Assembly: GCA_016342685.1 (NCBI GenBank)
Contig: JAEINU010000011.1
Location: 1 to 64,000, forward strand
Direction: 5' to 3'
From: Bacteroidales bacterium
GTDB taxonomy: Bacteria > Bacteroidota > Bacteroidia > Bacteroidales > UBA12077
DNA length: 64,000 nucleotides
The translations under genes were made by a program, and so were the position numbers. Shown piece after piece: positions 18,818 to 28,358 of this stretch. The notes under the pieces are model-generated. The model was not told the origin of the DNA, did not search any database, and was given only the letters and a program-made list of their open reading frames with translations. How positions within the stretch are numbered: the first letter of the stretch is position 1; the number at the start of each line of letters is the position of its first letter.

Positions 18818-19582
18818 AATAAGAAGGGTAAAGGTAAAAAAGGGTCTTTAGTGGCCATGATAAATGGAACCTGTTCGGATAAAGTGATAGAAGTTTTAAA
18901 AAAGATTCCCATATCAAAAAGAAGAAGAGTCAAAGAAGTTACCTTGGATATGGCTAATTCAATGAATAAAATTGTGAGAATAAGTTTTCCTAAAGCTACA
19001 CAAGTAATTGATAGATTTCACGTACAGAAACTAGCTTACGATGCCTTGCAAGAGATAAGAATAAAACACAGGTGGGAGGCGATTGATCAAGAATCAGAAG
19101 CTATAAGAACAGCTAGATACAATCAAAAAACTTATGAACCTGTAGTTCTTGCAAATGGCGACACTGTAAAGCAATTACTAGCACGAAGTAGATACCTGCT
19201 ATTTAAATCTGCAAATAAGTGGACTGAAAAACAAAAAGAAAGGGCTAAAATATTATTTGCTCAATATCCGGATATAGAAAAAGCTTACTCATTAACTCAT
19301 TCCTTGCGAATGATATTTACTCACAACACAGATAAAAATATTGCTCTTACAAAACTTGCTCATTGGTATAATAAAGTTGAAGATGCTGGGTTTGCTTCTT
19401 TTCGTACAATAATGAATACAATACATGATCACTACCGAGGTATATTAAACTATTTCGACAATAGAAGTACCAATGCTTCAGCTGAATCATTCAATGCTAA
19501 GCTTAAAGCTTTCAGAGCAACACTAAGAGGTGTGAAGGATATTAGATTTTTTCTCTATAGAGTAGCAAAAATTTATGCTTAA
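18818..19582 (+). pseudogene. ISAon1-type (ISL3-like DDE) transposase, N-terminally truncated
   Basis: Homology starts around 18821 (KKGKGKKGSLVAMINGT) just after an in-frame stop, so the N-terminal part is gone. Remaining blocks are typical: VTLDMANSMNKIVRISFP, VIDRFHVQKLAYDALQEIR, ARSRYLLFKSANKWT, and NASAESFNAKLKAFRATLRGV with the late catalytic Glu. The end RFFLYRVAKIYA is intact. Sequence after the stop (about 19595-19625, CCACCGGAAATGTCAAGTGA) probably contains the IS right end. The fused junction with the glutaminase relic indicates an IS-associated deletion. Confidence 0.85.
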
Positions 19583-19655
19583 AAAAATTAATCCACCGGA
19601 AATGTCAAGTGATCCGTGATCCCCGATCCAAGTTAAAAGTTGTGAAGAAATATTA

Positions 19656-19692
19656 AACAAAAAAGCCTGACACTTTCGTATCAGGCTTTTCT
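19656..19692. terminator. Intrinsic terminator, probably that of a former minus-strand tRNA
   Basis: Perfect stem AAAAGCCTGA (19661-19670) and TCAGGCTTTT (19681-19690), with A and T runs on both sides. On the minus strand it directly follows the tRNA-like 3' end at 19695-19709, the order expected for a tRNA gene and its terminator. Confidence 0.75.
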
Positions 19693-19694
19693 TC

Positions 19695-19709
19695 TAGTAG
19701 CGGGGACAG
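19695..19709 (-). other. Possible attachment-site remnant: 15-bp tRNA 3' end
   Basis: On the minus strand this reads CTGTCCCCGCTACTA, resembling the 3' T-arm/acceptor end of a Bacteroidota initiator tRNA-Met. The sequence next to it (19710 onward) cannot complete a tRNA: no T-arm or anticodon stem pairs. This is what remains at one end when an element integrates into a tRNA 3' end; the integrase at 20445 supports that. No intact tRNA was found in the window, so the other end is unplaced. Confidence 0.45.
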
Positions 19710-20444
19710 CATGGAATTGGGGGTTATGAATTGCATTAAAATGCATACCATTTCACATATTTCTACATACCGGACTTCACAATTCCTAAATGGATATTAT
19801 GCATAATGCAAAATAGTGCAAAATAATGCTATGAAATGTAATGTTTGTTCCAGTAGGGTTCCAGTCATTTTCAAATTTGGGTTAGAAAAAATAACAAATG
19901 CAGCTGTTAGACTGTAAAACGCGTTGGAATATTTTTTTTAATTATATATAACAACCAACCCAATCTCAAAAAACACTTTGTCAAACTGTTACGAATAAAT
20001 TATACTTTCAATGTCAGAATGAGATACTTTTTCCAACTTGCATTAAGTGTCAAATTACTAAAATTGATTCTTGACTTATTAACTTGAAAAGATGAGATGA
20101 AGTTGTCGATTATTTTTTGGCCTCACTTATAACGATAAGTGTATGAGTAGTGCGGAGTTTCGAAGCTCCGTACTATCAATTTGCACTACCAGTTTATTAA
20201 ATGCAATTTCGTTTAAATATAACACTTTCCCCGCATTACTTATGACACTATGTAAGTCGTGTTTCTATTTGTTACCAAATAGTTACTATTAAGCTTTTTA
20301 CAAACTTTTCTATTTTTATTATTTACTGGTTATTTCTATATTTGAACCATACAAGTATGGCAAATTGTATGGCAAGAACAATATCGTAATATCTAGTATA
20401 TACAGTATGTCAAAGATAGTATAATTCTAATTCACTGTATTATT
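19710..20444. other. Non-coding stretch before the integrase, with hairpins
   Basis: No credible gene. It holds AT-rich sequence with short direct repeats (TGCAAAATAGTGCAAAATAA near 19807) and two adjacent hairpins: ACTTAT/ATAAGT (20125-20130/20135-20140, loop AACG), and AGTGCGGAG (20149-20157) with CTCCGTACT (20166-20174). Its position beside an integrase suggests att, arm-type or excision sites, but this is inference. Confidence 0.5.
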
Positions 20445-21680
20445 ATGGCAAATAAAGTAAGTTCATCAATAGTCCTATTCAAAAAGAGAGCCAAGAACAA
20501 TGGAAAATTCCCTGCTAAGCTAAGAGTAACATATAACAGGAACCAGAGGTATTTCAGCATTGATAATAAAGAGCGTATTTATGAGTTTACCCATGCCGAA
20601 TTTGATAAGATTACTGGCGCAAAACCAAGAGGGATATTCAAGGATATTCACTTGGAGTTCTCCATCATTGAAGAAAAGGCACGGAAAATAATTGATAAGC
20701 TACCTGAGTTTTCATTTGACGATTTTAAATCATTATTGGGCATTAAGGGTGCAAGCAGCAACATCATACCGTTTTATGATGACTACATAAAGATGCTTGA
20801 AGAAAAACAAAAGGAACAAAAGTGGAATTACCACAATACAAGAAAAGTGCTTTTGGATTTCTTTGGGAAAGAGAAATACATCGACTTCAGACAAATTACG
20901 CCAGCTAAACTAGAGCAGTTTGAAAATTGGATGCTTGAAACAGGTAGAAAGATTTCAACGGTAGCGACCTACACTGGTACAATAAGAGCTATGTTTAAAT
21001 TAGCGATTAAGCAACATGCCATTTCTGAAGAAATATATCCTTTCGGAAGAGGTAAATACGTTATTCCCCAAGTAGCCAACAATAAAAGAGCTTTACCTAC
21101 AAAGGAAATCAAGGCTATCTATGAGTATGAAGCAAAGCCATTCTCGGAGGCTGATTATGCAAGAGACTTTTGGGTATTTTCTTATCTAGGTAATGGAATG
21201 AATATGGCTGATATTTGTCGTTTAAAATACAAAGATGTTACCAAAGAAGCCTTTTCATTTATCCGACACAAAACCAAAGAGAAGAATAAAAGCTGTAGGA
21301 ACGTAACAGTTCCCATTACGGATGACATTAGGCGTATCTTTGAAAAATGGGGAAATAAAGATGTGTCTCACGACAACTATGTTTTCCCTTTTCTTTCACA
21401 CGAAGCTACAGATGCCCAAATCCAACAAAAAATCAGGCACAGAGTAGCCAAATTGAATGATGGATTGAAGACCATTTGTAAAGACCTTGGTATCGAAAGA
21501 AAACTCACGTCCTACTCCGCTCGCCATAGTTTCGCTACAACACTAAAACGAAACCATGTATCACGAGAGTGCATAAGTGAAAGCCTTGGTCATGCTAATT
21601 TAGATATTACCAAGCGTTATCTTGATAGTTTTGAAAATGAACAACGACAAGAAATTGCAAAGCACCTTACGGCTTTTTAA
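20445..21680 (+). CDS. Tyrosine recombinase/integrase (IntDOT-like, Bacteroidota type)
   Basis: 411 residues: N-terminal arm-binding domain (about 1-95), SAM-like core-binding domain (about 105-205) and catalytic domain (about 220-405). Catalytic residues visible are SYSARHSFATTL (His-x-x-Arg box), LGHANLDITKRYLDSF (second His and nucleophile Tyr). At the usual first Arg position the sequence is YLGNGMNMADICRLKY, lacking the classical Arg, as in some Bacteroidota conjugative-element integrases. It probably moved the adjacent island. No conjugation or excision genes are in the window. Confidence 0.92.
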   Translation: MANKVSSSIVLFKKRAKNNGKFPAKLRVTYNRNQRYFSIDNKERIYEFTHAEFDKITGAKPRGIFKDIHLEFSIIEEKARKIIDKLPEFSFDDFKSLLGIKGASSNIIPFYDDYIKMLEEKQKEQKWNYHNTRKVLLDFFGKEKYIDFRQITPAKLEQFENWMLETGRKISTVATYTGTIRAMFKLAIKQHAISEEIYPFGRGKYVIPQVANNKRALPTKEIKAIYEYEAKPFSEADYARDFWVFSYLGNGMNMADICRLKYKDVTKEAFSFIRHKTKEKNKSCRNVTVPITDDIRRIFEKWGNKDVSHDNYVFPFLSHEATDAQIQQKIRHRVAKLNDGLKTICKDLGIERKLTSYSARHSFATTLKRNHVSRECISESLGHANLDITKRYLDSFENEQRQEIAKHLTAF

Positions 21681-21730
21681 TCATTCTATTATGATATAAA
21701 TAAGTTGAAATATATTCACATCATCCTACT

Positions 21731-22708
21731 TTAAGCACACCTACCCCTGTATTCTATAGGACTAATACCATACCTTCGTTTAAAAGCCGTAGCGAAATGT
21801 GATGGGTGTTCATAACCCGTTTTATAACCAATTTCTGCAATAGAAATTGAAATGTCGGACAAAAGCTGTTTTGCGATATTCATTCTGTAATCGAATAAAT
21901 ATCCAAATATTGTTGTTCCAAAGTGACGCTTAAAGTTTGTTTTTAAAACAGTTTCGCTCATACCTACATACTTTGCTATTTGAGCAATCGTCAATGGAGA
22001 TTTATAATCGTTTTCGATAAGATTCCGTGCTTCATTTAGCTGTTCGAAATAATGGCTCTGATTTTTGCAATCACTACAGTTATTCTTATTGATTTGTTGT
22101 AGTTGTAAGGCTAAAAGTTCCTGGACTTTCGTTTCAAAATAAAATGGAGCTAATGTGCCCATGTCACACACATTCGTAATTTGCTCAATAACCATTTTCA
22201 TTTCAAGCGTAGTAATCAGGTTTCCTTTCTGCAGCACAGGACATTGATTTTCTGTCATAACAGATAGCGGAGCGAATATTTCAGGATATTGCTCAACTTT
22301 GTTATTAATATAAGCATAAGGAAAAATGACTTTAAAGTAGGTATTGCTTTGTCCTTCTTTTAATGAGTGACGTACGTTATCATCAACCGGACAGAAGAAA
22401 TTATTGGTGTTTTTATTTATAACTGATGGATATATTTTACTCTTCTCAATTTTTGTTTCGCCATTACAAACAAAATGGAGCACAACAAACTCCCCTTGAA
22501 TCCCTCCTTTGAATTCAATGTCTTCTTTAGATGTGGTTTCAATCAAATGCACTTTTATCTGTGAAGTCTTCCATTCGCTTACAGACATCTTTAATATGTC
22601 CATTTCAATTTCATCTTTTGTAAATGAAAAATTCTGTTCATTATTCTTGATTGCATATTGGCTCTGGTAAAACTCTCTAAATTCTTGTACGGAAATAGAA
22701 TATCTCAT
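21731..22708 (-). CDS. AraC-family transcriptional regulator
   Basis: 325 residues from the ATG at 22708 (MRYSISVQEF); a longer frame would need an ATT start. The C-terminal double helix-turn-helix (about 225-325) has LTIAQIAKYVGMSETVLKTN and GYKTGYEHPSHFATAFKRRY. The N-terminal domain is a ligand-sensing region resembling PchR/YbtA-type siderophore regulators. It is divergent from the ABC operon at 22905, with about 200 nt between, so it very likely controls that operon. The ligand is unknown; a ferric-chelate inducer would fit. Confidence 0.88.
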   Translation of the reverse strand: MRYSISVQEFREFYQSQYAIKNNEQNFSFTKDEIEMDILKMSVSEWKTSQIKVHLIETTSKEDIEFKGGIQGEFVVLHFVCNGETKIEKSKIYPSVINKNTNNFFCPVDDNVRHSLKEGQSNTYFKVIFPYAYINNKVEQYPEIFAPLSVMTENQCPVLQKGNLITTLEMKMVIEQITNVCDMGTLAPFYFETKVQELLALQLQQINKNNCSDCKNQSHYFEQLNEARNLIENDYKSPLTIAQIAKYVGMSETVLKTNFKRHFGTTIFGYLFDYRMNIAKQLLSDISISIAEIGYKTGYEHPSHFATAFKRRYGISPIEYRGRCA

Positions 22709-22904
22709 ATCAATCAATAGTTTTTCTTTAGGTTCTTACTACGCAATAAATAACCGTCGTAATATTAAACATACTCGCCTTTTTGGGTAAGCACTATTCT
22801 TTTCTTCCAAGGTATTTTTGCAACATATCAAAGAAAGTAAAAATATATAGCATTAGTATTTGGGTCAATCCCTAAAACTAATGATTTTTTATAAAATTTT
22901 AATT

Positions 22905-24659
22905 ATGGAGAAGAAAAAAAAACAAAGTGCCATTCTTTTGCTATTACAAGTTGCGAAACCGGGCAAAGTCAGACTATCTTTTTCAGCAATACTAATATTT
23001 GCTGGTTCGCTATGTTCTGTTGCACCGTTTTACATAGCTTTTATCATCATAGAAAAAATAATTGATGAGTCATTCCTTTATAAAGACCTAATATCTTTAG
23101 GTATTTGGGCTGCCGTTGCTATCGTTTTGCAAATGGTTTTTTCAGGTGTTGCAATGACTCAATCTCACGTTGCTGCTTACAAAATTTTATTCCAGTTAAG
23201 GGTTAAGCTAGCAAACAAAATGACACGACTACCTCTTGGCTTTTATGAGAGTACCAGTTCGGGTTATCTTAAAAAAGTGATGATGGGAGACATTGAAGCT
23301 ACCGAAGAGTTTATAGCCCATAATCTGGTTGATTTGCTATCAGTGATTTTTATCCCGATTTTAATTTTTACATGGTTGGCTACCATTCATCTACCCTTAG
23401 CTTTGATATGCATCTTTCCCGTATTTGCAGGTTTTATTTTACAGCGTATTCGAATGCGAATTGAAGCTAAAACCGTTCAGCAGTTTTTTAAGCTAAAGGG
23501 GCAAATGAACACTACCATTATCGAATTTATAAAAGGAATGCCCGTAATAAAAGCCTTTAACCAATCGGTGTTTTCTTTTAAAAAATATAAAGATGAAGCA
23601 GAAGCTTACAGCAAGCACTGGATAGATATGAATAAAAAGGCTGGAGGTTTCTTTGCTGCTTATGCTTTGATGATGGACATAGCTATTATTCTAATGCTTC
23701 CTATTGGGGGGCTGCTGTTTTTAAAAGAAACACTTTCATTATCATCTTTTCTAATATTCATGTTCCTTGGACTCGGCTTAACACGCTACATGAAACAACT
23801 GGTATCATTTGGGTCAAACATTACACAAATAGGCAAAGGTGTTGAAGCGCTCAATAGTATTATGGATGCAGAAGAAATGCCTAACAAAGGAGAAATTGAC
23901 CAGTTAGAGAATTACGATATTGAGTTTAAGAATGTATCCTTTGGTTATGGAGAAAAGCTAATATTAAAAAGTATAGACTTTAAAAGTAAACAAGGAACTA
24001 TCACTGCCCTAACCGGTAATTCCGGAGCCGGAAAAACAACGGTTGGTCGATTGATTCCTCGTTTTTGGGATATAAAAATTGGCGAAATAAAAATTGGAGG
24101 AGTGAACATTAAAGAAATTCATAATTCTTTTTTAATGAGGCAAGTCAGTTTTGTATTTCAGGATGTATTTTTATTCAACGATACCCTTTTGGAAAACATA
24201 CGTATGGGTGACAACTCCATATCTCGCGATGATGTTATCAACATTTCCCAAAAAGCCCAATGCCATGAGTTTATTATGAATTTACCTGATGGGTATGATA
24301 CTTATATTGGTGCAGGAGGGACATTCTTAAGTGGTGGCGAAAGGCAGCGCATTTCAATAGCACGAGCTATTGCCAAAAATTCACCCATCATCATCCTAGA
24401 TGAAGCTACCTCTTATGCAGATACAGAAAATGAAACAAAAATTCAAAAAGCCCTGTCCGTACTATTAAAAAACAAAACAGTATTGATAATTGCCCATCGC
24501 CTTTCTACTATTAAAAATGCGAATCAAATTTTAGTGTTCAGAAATGGAGAGATTATAGAAAGAGGAACACATGAACAGTTGTGTGCACAAGGAGAAAATT
24601 ATAAAACCATGTGGGATATGCATATTGATGCGGCTGAATGGGGAATTAAAAGAATGTAA
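22905..24659 (+). CDS. ABC transporter, fused permease-ATPase (YbtP/IrtA-like)
   Basis: 584 residues from the ATG at 22905 (MEKKKKQSA); an upstream TTG gives a longer but unlikely form. Six-helix exporter-type membrane domain (about 20-310), then ATPase with Walker A TGNSGAGKTT, Q-loop VFQDVFLF, signature FLSGGERQRIS and Walker B PIIILDEATSYAD. Such exporter folds with an AraC regulator include YbtPQ and IrtAB, which import ferric siderophores, so import is possible here. It pairs with the gene 21 nt downstream as a heterodimer. No siderophore synthetase is in the window. Confidence 0.9.
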   Translation: MEKKKKQSAILLLLQVAKPGKVRLSFSAILIFAGSLCSVAPFYIAFIIIEKIIDESFLYKDLISLGIWAAVAIVLQMVFSGVAMTQSHVAAYKILFQLRVKLANKMTRLPLGFYESTSSGYLKKVMMGDIEATEEFIAHNLVDLLSVIFIPILIFTWLATIHLPLALICIFPVFAGFILQRIRMRIEAKTVQQFFKLKGQMNTTIIEFIKGMPVIKAFNQSVFSFKKYKDEAEAYSKHWIDMNKKAGGFFAAYALMMDIAIILMLPIGGLLFLKETLSLSSFLIFMFLGLGLTRYMKQLVSFGSNITQIGKGVEALNSIMDAEEMPNKGEIDQLENYDIEFKNVSFGYGEKLILKSIDFKSKQGTITALTGNSGAGKTTVGRLIPRFWDIKIGEIKIGGVNIKEIHNSFLMRQVSFVFQDVFLFNDTLLENIRMGDNSISRDDVINISQKAQCHEFIMNLPDGYDTYIGAGGTFLSGGERQRISIARAIAKNSPIIILDEATSYADTENETKIQKALSVLLKNKTVLIIAHRLSTIKNANQILVFRNGEIIERGTHEQLCAQGENYKTMWDMHIDAAEWGIKRM

Positions 24660-24680
24660 TTTATTAAATGAAAATGTATC

Positions 24681-26405
24681 ATGTTTAAAACAATCGCTTT
24701 ACTTGCAAAAAACAATAAGTTCAAAATTATTCAGATGGCTGCTATTTCAATAGCAGAGGCATTGTTTGGTTTTGTCCCTCTAATCGTTTTGTACTTTTTA
24801 CTATGTAATATTATCGACCATACTTTTTCTGCCGATAAGCTAATAATTTATACCATACTGCTTGTTAGTAGTGCACTCCTCAGAGGACTGTTTTCATTCT
24901 TGAATGTCGTAGTTTCCCGTAAAAACGGAACGCTAATGGTTAAAGACCTCCGCTTAAGGTTAGGCGAACATATCCGAAAACTGTCACTTGGATTTTTTGA
25001 TTCTCACGATGTGGGTGAACTATCAGGCAAAGTACTTGAGAATGTAAACAAAATGGAAATGATTTTAACGATGATGCTTCCTGAAATCATTTCAACCTTC
25101 TCGCTAAGTTTTCTTGTTGCAATCGGCTTATTTTTTATTGAACCCAGAATGGCGATGTCAACCTTGATTACTATGCCTATAGCACTTTATATAATGACCT
25201 GGGCAAAAAAGATAATGAACACACGAGGTAAGGCACTGTATAAAACATCTTTTAGACTAGCCGACAGTTTACTTGAATTTGTTAATGGGATAAAATACAT
25301 AAAGTCATTCAACAATTCACAGAAAAAGCTTAACGACCTTATATCACGAATGGATGATTTTAGAAAAGATAGTCTTCGTACAGAAGGCACCTTAAGCCCG
25401 GTAATGGTTTTGGCAGGTATTTTCATTGATATAGGTATTGTGTCTATCATCATGATGGGTTCATACTTTCTAATTGGCGGCAGTATATCAACAAAAGTAT
25501 TCATTATCTTTCTTATTATTAGCTCGCGCTTTTTCGACAATCTAAAAGCACTTTCCGTCAATTATGTAAAAGTTAAGTATCTGGAAATTGCAGGAAAAAG
25601 CGTGCAGGAAATATTTGACATTAAACTACCTGTAGGCAGTATAAAACCCAAATTCTCGAATCATAATATCGTTTTCAAAAATGTAACATTTTCTTACAAC
25701 CAAAAACCGGTATTGAATAATATTGACCTAACGATTAAAGAAAATACTATGACTGCTTTTGTTGGTTCTTCTGGTTCAGGGAAAACAACCTTAGCTAACC
25801 TAATTGCTAGATTTTACGACCCACAATTGGGAAAAATTACTATCTGTGGACATGATATTAAAAGCATAGACCCAGAAGTTGTATTGCAACAGATAAGCAT
25901 GGTTTTCCAAAAAGTATTCCTGTTTAGGGACACTATTTACAATAATATTAAAATAGGTAAGTCTGATGCAACACGTCAAGAAATTGAAATCGCAGCGAAA
26001 AAGGCCAACGCTCACGATTTTATAATGCAGTTGCCCAATGGCTACGACACTATGGTTGGGGAAAATGCCACCAATCTTTCGGGTGGTGAACAACAGAGAA
26101 TATCGATAGCACGTGCCATATTAAAGGATGCACCTGTTGTTTTGCTGGATGAAGCTACAGCTTCGCTCGACCCTGAAAATGAGATATTCATACAAGATGC
26201 TATCTCTAATCTGTTAAAAGATAAAACCATCATTGTAATTGCACATAGACTAAAGACCATTAAACATGCCGATAAAATTGTGATTCTAAACCACGGTGTT
26301 GTTGAAGCTACAGGGTCGCATTCCAACTTACTCGAAAACAATGTTCAGTACAAGTCAATGTGGGAAAATCAGGAAAGTGCTATTGGATGGGAGTTTGCAA
26401 ATTAA
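24681..26405 (+). CDS. ABC transporter, fused permease-ATPase (YbtQ/IrtB-like)
   Basis: 574 residues. Exporter-type membrane domain (about 12-305) and ATPase with Walker A VGSSGSGKTTL, signature NLSGGEQQRIS and Walker B PVVLLDEATASLDPE. Partner half-transporter of the preceding gene. Both nucleotide sites keep their catalytic Glu, unlike degenerate-site heterodimers, so both may hydrolyse ATP. It ends 14 nt before the TudS-like gene. Confidence 0.9.
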   Translation: MFKTIALLAKNNKFKIIQMAAISIAEALFGFVPLIVLYFLLCNIIDHTFSADKLIIYTILLVSSALLRGLFSFLNVVVSRKNGTLMVKDLRLRLGEHIRKLSLGFFDSHDVGELSGKVLENVNKMEMILTMMLPEIISTFSLSFLVAIGLFFIEPRMAMSTLITMPIALYIMTWAKKIMNTRGKALYKTSFRLADSLLEFVNGIKYIKSFNNSQKKLNDLISRMDDFRKDSLRTEGTLSPVMVLAGIFIDIGIVSIIMMGSYFLIGGSISTKVFIIFLIISSRFFDNLKALSVNYVKVKYLEIAGKSVQEIFDIKLPVGSIKPKFSNHNIVFKNVTFSYNQKPVLNNIDLTIKENTMTAFVGSSGSGKTTLANLIARFYDPQLGKITICGHDIKSIDPEVVLQQISMVFQKVFLFRDTIYNNIKIGKSDATRQEIEIAAKKANAHDFIMQLPNGYDTMVGENATNLSGGEQQRISIARAILKDAPVVLLDEATASLDPENEIFIQDAISNLLKDKTIIVIAHRLKTIKHADKIVILNHGVVEATGSHSNLLENNVQYKSMWENQESAIGWEFAN

Positions 26406-26419
26406 AATAATCACAGATA

Positions 26420-26899
26420 ATGAATAAGTCGAAAAAGATAATATTAGTTCCTCATTGTTTTACGACAAAAGGGTTTGCTCCTCAACATAGAGAAGATATA
26501 GATGAAGTACTGCAAGTATTACTAAATTATGAAGCAGGAATTATCCAAATGCCCTGTCCTCATTTAATATTCTTACAAGAAAAAAGCAACCATAACAAAG
26601 CTTTTAAAATTAAAGAATCTCTGATTGATTCAAATAAATTACAAGACTTGAACTATTTATATTCAAAGCATCTAAATTCCTATTTGATACAGATTGATGA
26701 ATACAAAAAGCAAGGATTTGAAATTGCAGGATTAATAGGTGTTAGAAGATCCCCTACCTGTGCATTGAAAATAGGAGGAGAAAAACATGAGCAAGGCGTA
26801 TTTATGGACATTGTAAAACAAAGACTTGAAGATAAAAACATCCATACGTGTACGGCTAATATAGATATTCCTTTGGGCAATGATAAAACTTACAAATAG
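26420..26899 (+). CDS. TudS-related (DUF523-like, CD3072-type) putative desulfidase
   Basis: 159 residues, no signal peptide, so cytosolic. Three Cys in TudS-type positions (VPHCFTT near residue 13, QMPCPHL near 46, SPTCALK near 114) could bind a [4Fe-4S] cluster with one free iron site. TudS removes sulfur from thiouracil; the substrate of this subfamily is, as far as I know, not established. G-x-R-R-S-P-T-C and a GGEKHEQGVFMDIV stretch precede the C-terminus. Embedded in the operon between ABC exporters and ABC-2 permeases, implying that the transported compound carries sulfur or is sulfur-liganded (inference). Confidence 0.75.
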   Translation: MNKSKKIILVPHCFTTKGFAPQHREDIDEVLQVLLNYEAGIIQMPCPHLIFLQEKSNHNKAFKIKESLIDSNKLQDLNYLYSKHLNSYLIQIDEYKKQGFEIAGLIGVRRSPTCALKIGGEKHEQGVFMDIVKQRLEDKNIHTCTANIDIPLGNDKTYK

Positions 26900-26908
26900 C
26901 GATACAAA

Positions 26909-28357
26909 ATGAAAAGAACAGATATTATTAAGTCAATCTCAAAATTAGTATTGCTTGAAAGTTTAAAAAGAAAAGTAAACCAATGGCTTATTGTCTTTTT
27001 TAATGCAGTTTTGACAACAGCCTTGTTTGTTGGATTTTTCAACCTAAAAGAAAAACAAGATGCTATTAGCGAACATAGCCATGAAGTACGGGAATTATGG
27101 GATAACAGTCCGGATAAGAATCCTCATAGAATGGCTCATTATGGTTATGTGGCATTCCGTGAAAAATATCCGCTAAGCTTTTTTGATTTTGGCATGGATA
27201 ATTATCTGGGAAACTCCATTTTTCTAGAGGCTCACAAGCAAAATACAGTCAATTTTTCAGAGGCAAGTTTTTCTAATAGTCTCCTTCGCTTTGGCGAGAT
27301 TTCAGCAGGAATGATATTTCAGTTGTTGTTGCCTCTTCTAATTTTCTTTTGGGGTTTTGACCTGATAACTCGTGACAGGGAAACAGGTACTCTAAGAATT
27401 GTAATGAGCCAGGCAGTTAGTTGGAAGGAGCTAATACTTGGTAAAACATTGGGATTATTTACACTTAGCCTATTTGTTTTACTTCCTTCTATAATTATAG
27501 TATTTGCCTTGAATACAACTCTTGGACTTTTTATTGGAAATTTCAGCTTTCTCATCCGTTTTTTTATGTTGGTATTCAGCTATTTGGTTTACTACCTCAT
27601 TGCATCGCTTTTAGCAGTAATAATTTCGTCACGTGTAAAAAGCTCAAAAGCTGCACTTATTCAATTAATAGGATTTTGGTTATTCTTTACACTAATGCTC
27701 CCTAAAATATCTCAGTCGATTGGACAGATTGCTTTTCCTGCCCCTTCAAAAGTTGAATTTGATGCAGCTGTAGAGAGAGAAATAATAAAACAAGGTGACA
27801 GCCACAACCCGAATGACCCACATTATAAAGAATTAAGGGATTCGTTACTAACAGCCTACAATGTTGAATCCATAACGGATTTACCTTTTAATTATAGCGG
27901 TATTATAATGCAGGAGGGTGAAAAACTAAGTTCAAATACCTATAAACATTTTCAGGACAGCCTTACAAATATTTTTAAAATACAACAAAATGTGGTTCGG
28001 TGGACTGCGATTTTTAATCCTTATATGGCTATTAAGAATTTATCTATGGCGTTATCAGGAACTGACTTTGCTGAATATAATAACTTTCAAAAACAAACCG
28101 AAGGCTACCGATACCAATTGGTTCAAGCACTTAATAAAATGCAAATTGAACATGTTAAAGTCGGCACATCGCTAGAGGAAAAAGATGCCTCGATAAGCAA
28201 TCAAAACTGGAAAGAAATCCCATATTTTACATACGATTTTCTTACTGCTGTTCAAATCCTAAAAAATGAATGGCTGTCAATACTTTCTCTTCTGATATGG
28301 ATTGCAGGGCTCTTTTTGGTAACATATAAATCAATAAAAAATCTAAAAGCATATTAA
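26909..28357 (+). CDS. ABC-2 type permease, DUF3526-like (first of two)
   Basis: 482 residues: one N-terminal TM (about 27-47), a long extracytoplasmic segment (about 48-130), then five TM helices starting near 133, a second extracytoplasmic stretch and a last TM near 450-475. The motif DLITRDRETGTLRIVMSQAVSWKELILGK is the ABC-2 coupling helix region, cut here between RIV and MSQ by a turn. It probably forms a complex with the next permease and the ATPase at 29726. Direction and cargo are unknown. Confidence 0.82.
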   Translation: MKRTDIIKSISKLVLLESLKRKVNQWLIVFFNAVLTTALFVGFFNLKEKQDAISEHSHEVRELWDNSPDKNPHRMAHYGYVAFREKYPLSFFDFGMDNYLGNSIFLEAHKQNTVNFSEASFSNSLLRFGEISAGMIFQLLLPLLIFFWGFDLITRDRETGTLRIVMSQAVSWKELILGKTLGLFTLSLFVLLPSIIIVFALNTTLGLFIGNFSFLIRFFMLVFSYLVYYLIASLLAVIISSRVKSSKAALIQLIGFWLFFTLMLPKISQSIGQIAFPAPSKVEFDAAVEREIIKQGDSHNPNDPHYKELRDSLLTAYNVESITDLPFNYSGIIMQEGEKLSSNTYKHFQDSLTNIFKIQQNVVRWTAIFNPYMAIKNLSMALSGTDFAEYNNFQKQTEGYRYQLVQALNKMQIEHVKVGTSLEEKDASISNQNWKEIPYFTYDFLTAVQILKNEWLSILSLLIWIAGLFLVTYKSIKNLKAY

Positions 28358-28358
28358 C

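Noticed and set aside
19695-19740. A complete minus-strand tRNA-Met (GGGTTATGA resembles an anticodon-loop complement)
   Set aside because: Spacing is too short and neither the T-arm nor the anticodon stem pairs, so only the 15-nt 3' end is credible.
22905-26405. Yersiniabactin-type siderophore biosynthesis locus
   Set aside because: Only transporter and regulator similarity exists; no synthetase, salicylate or tailoring genes are present.
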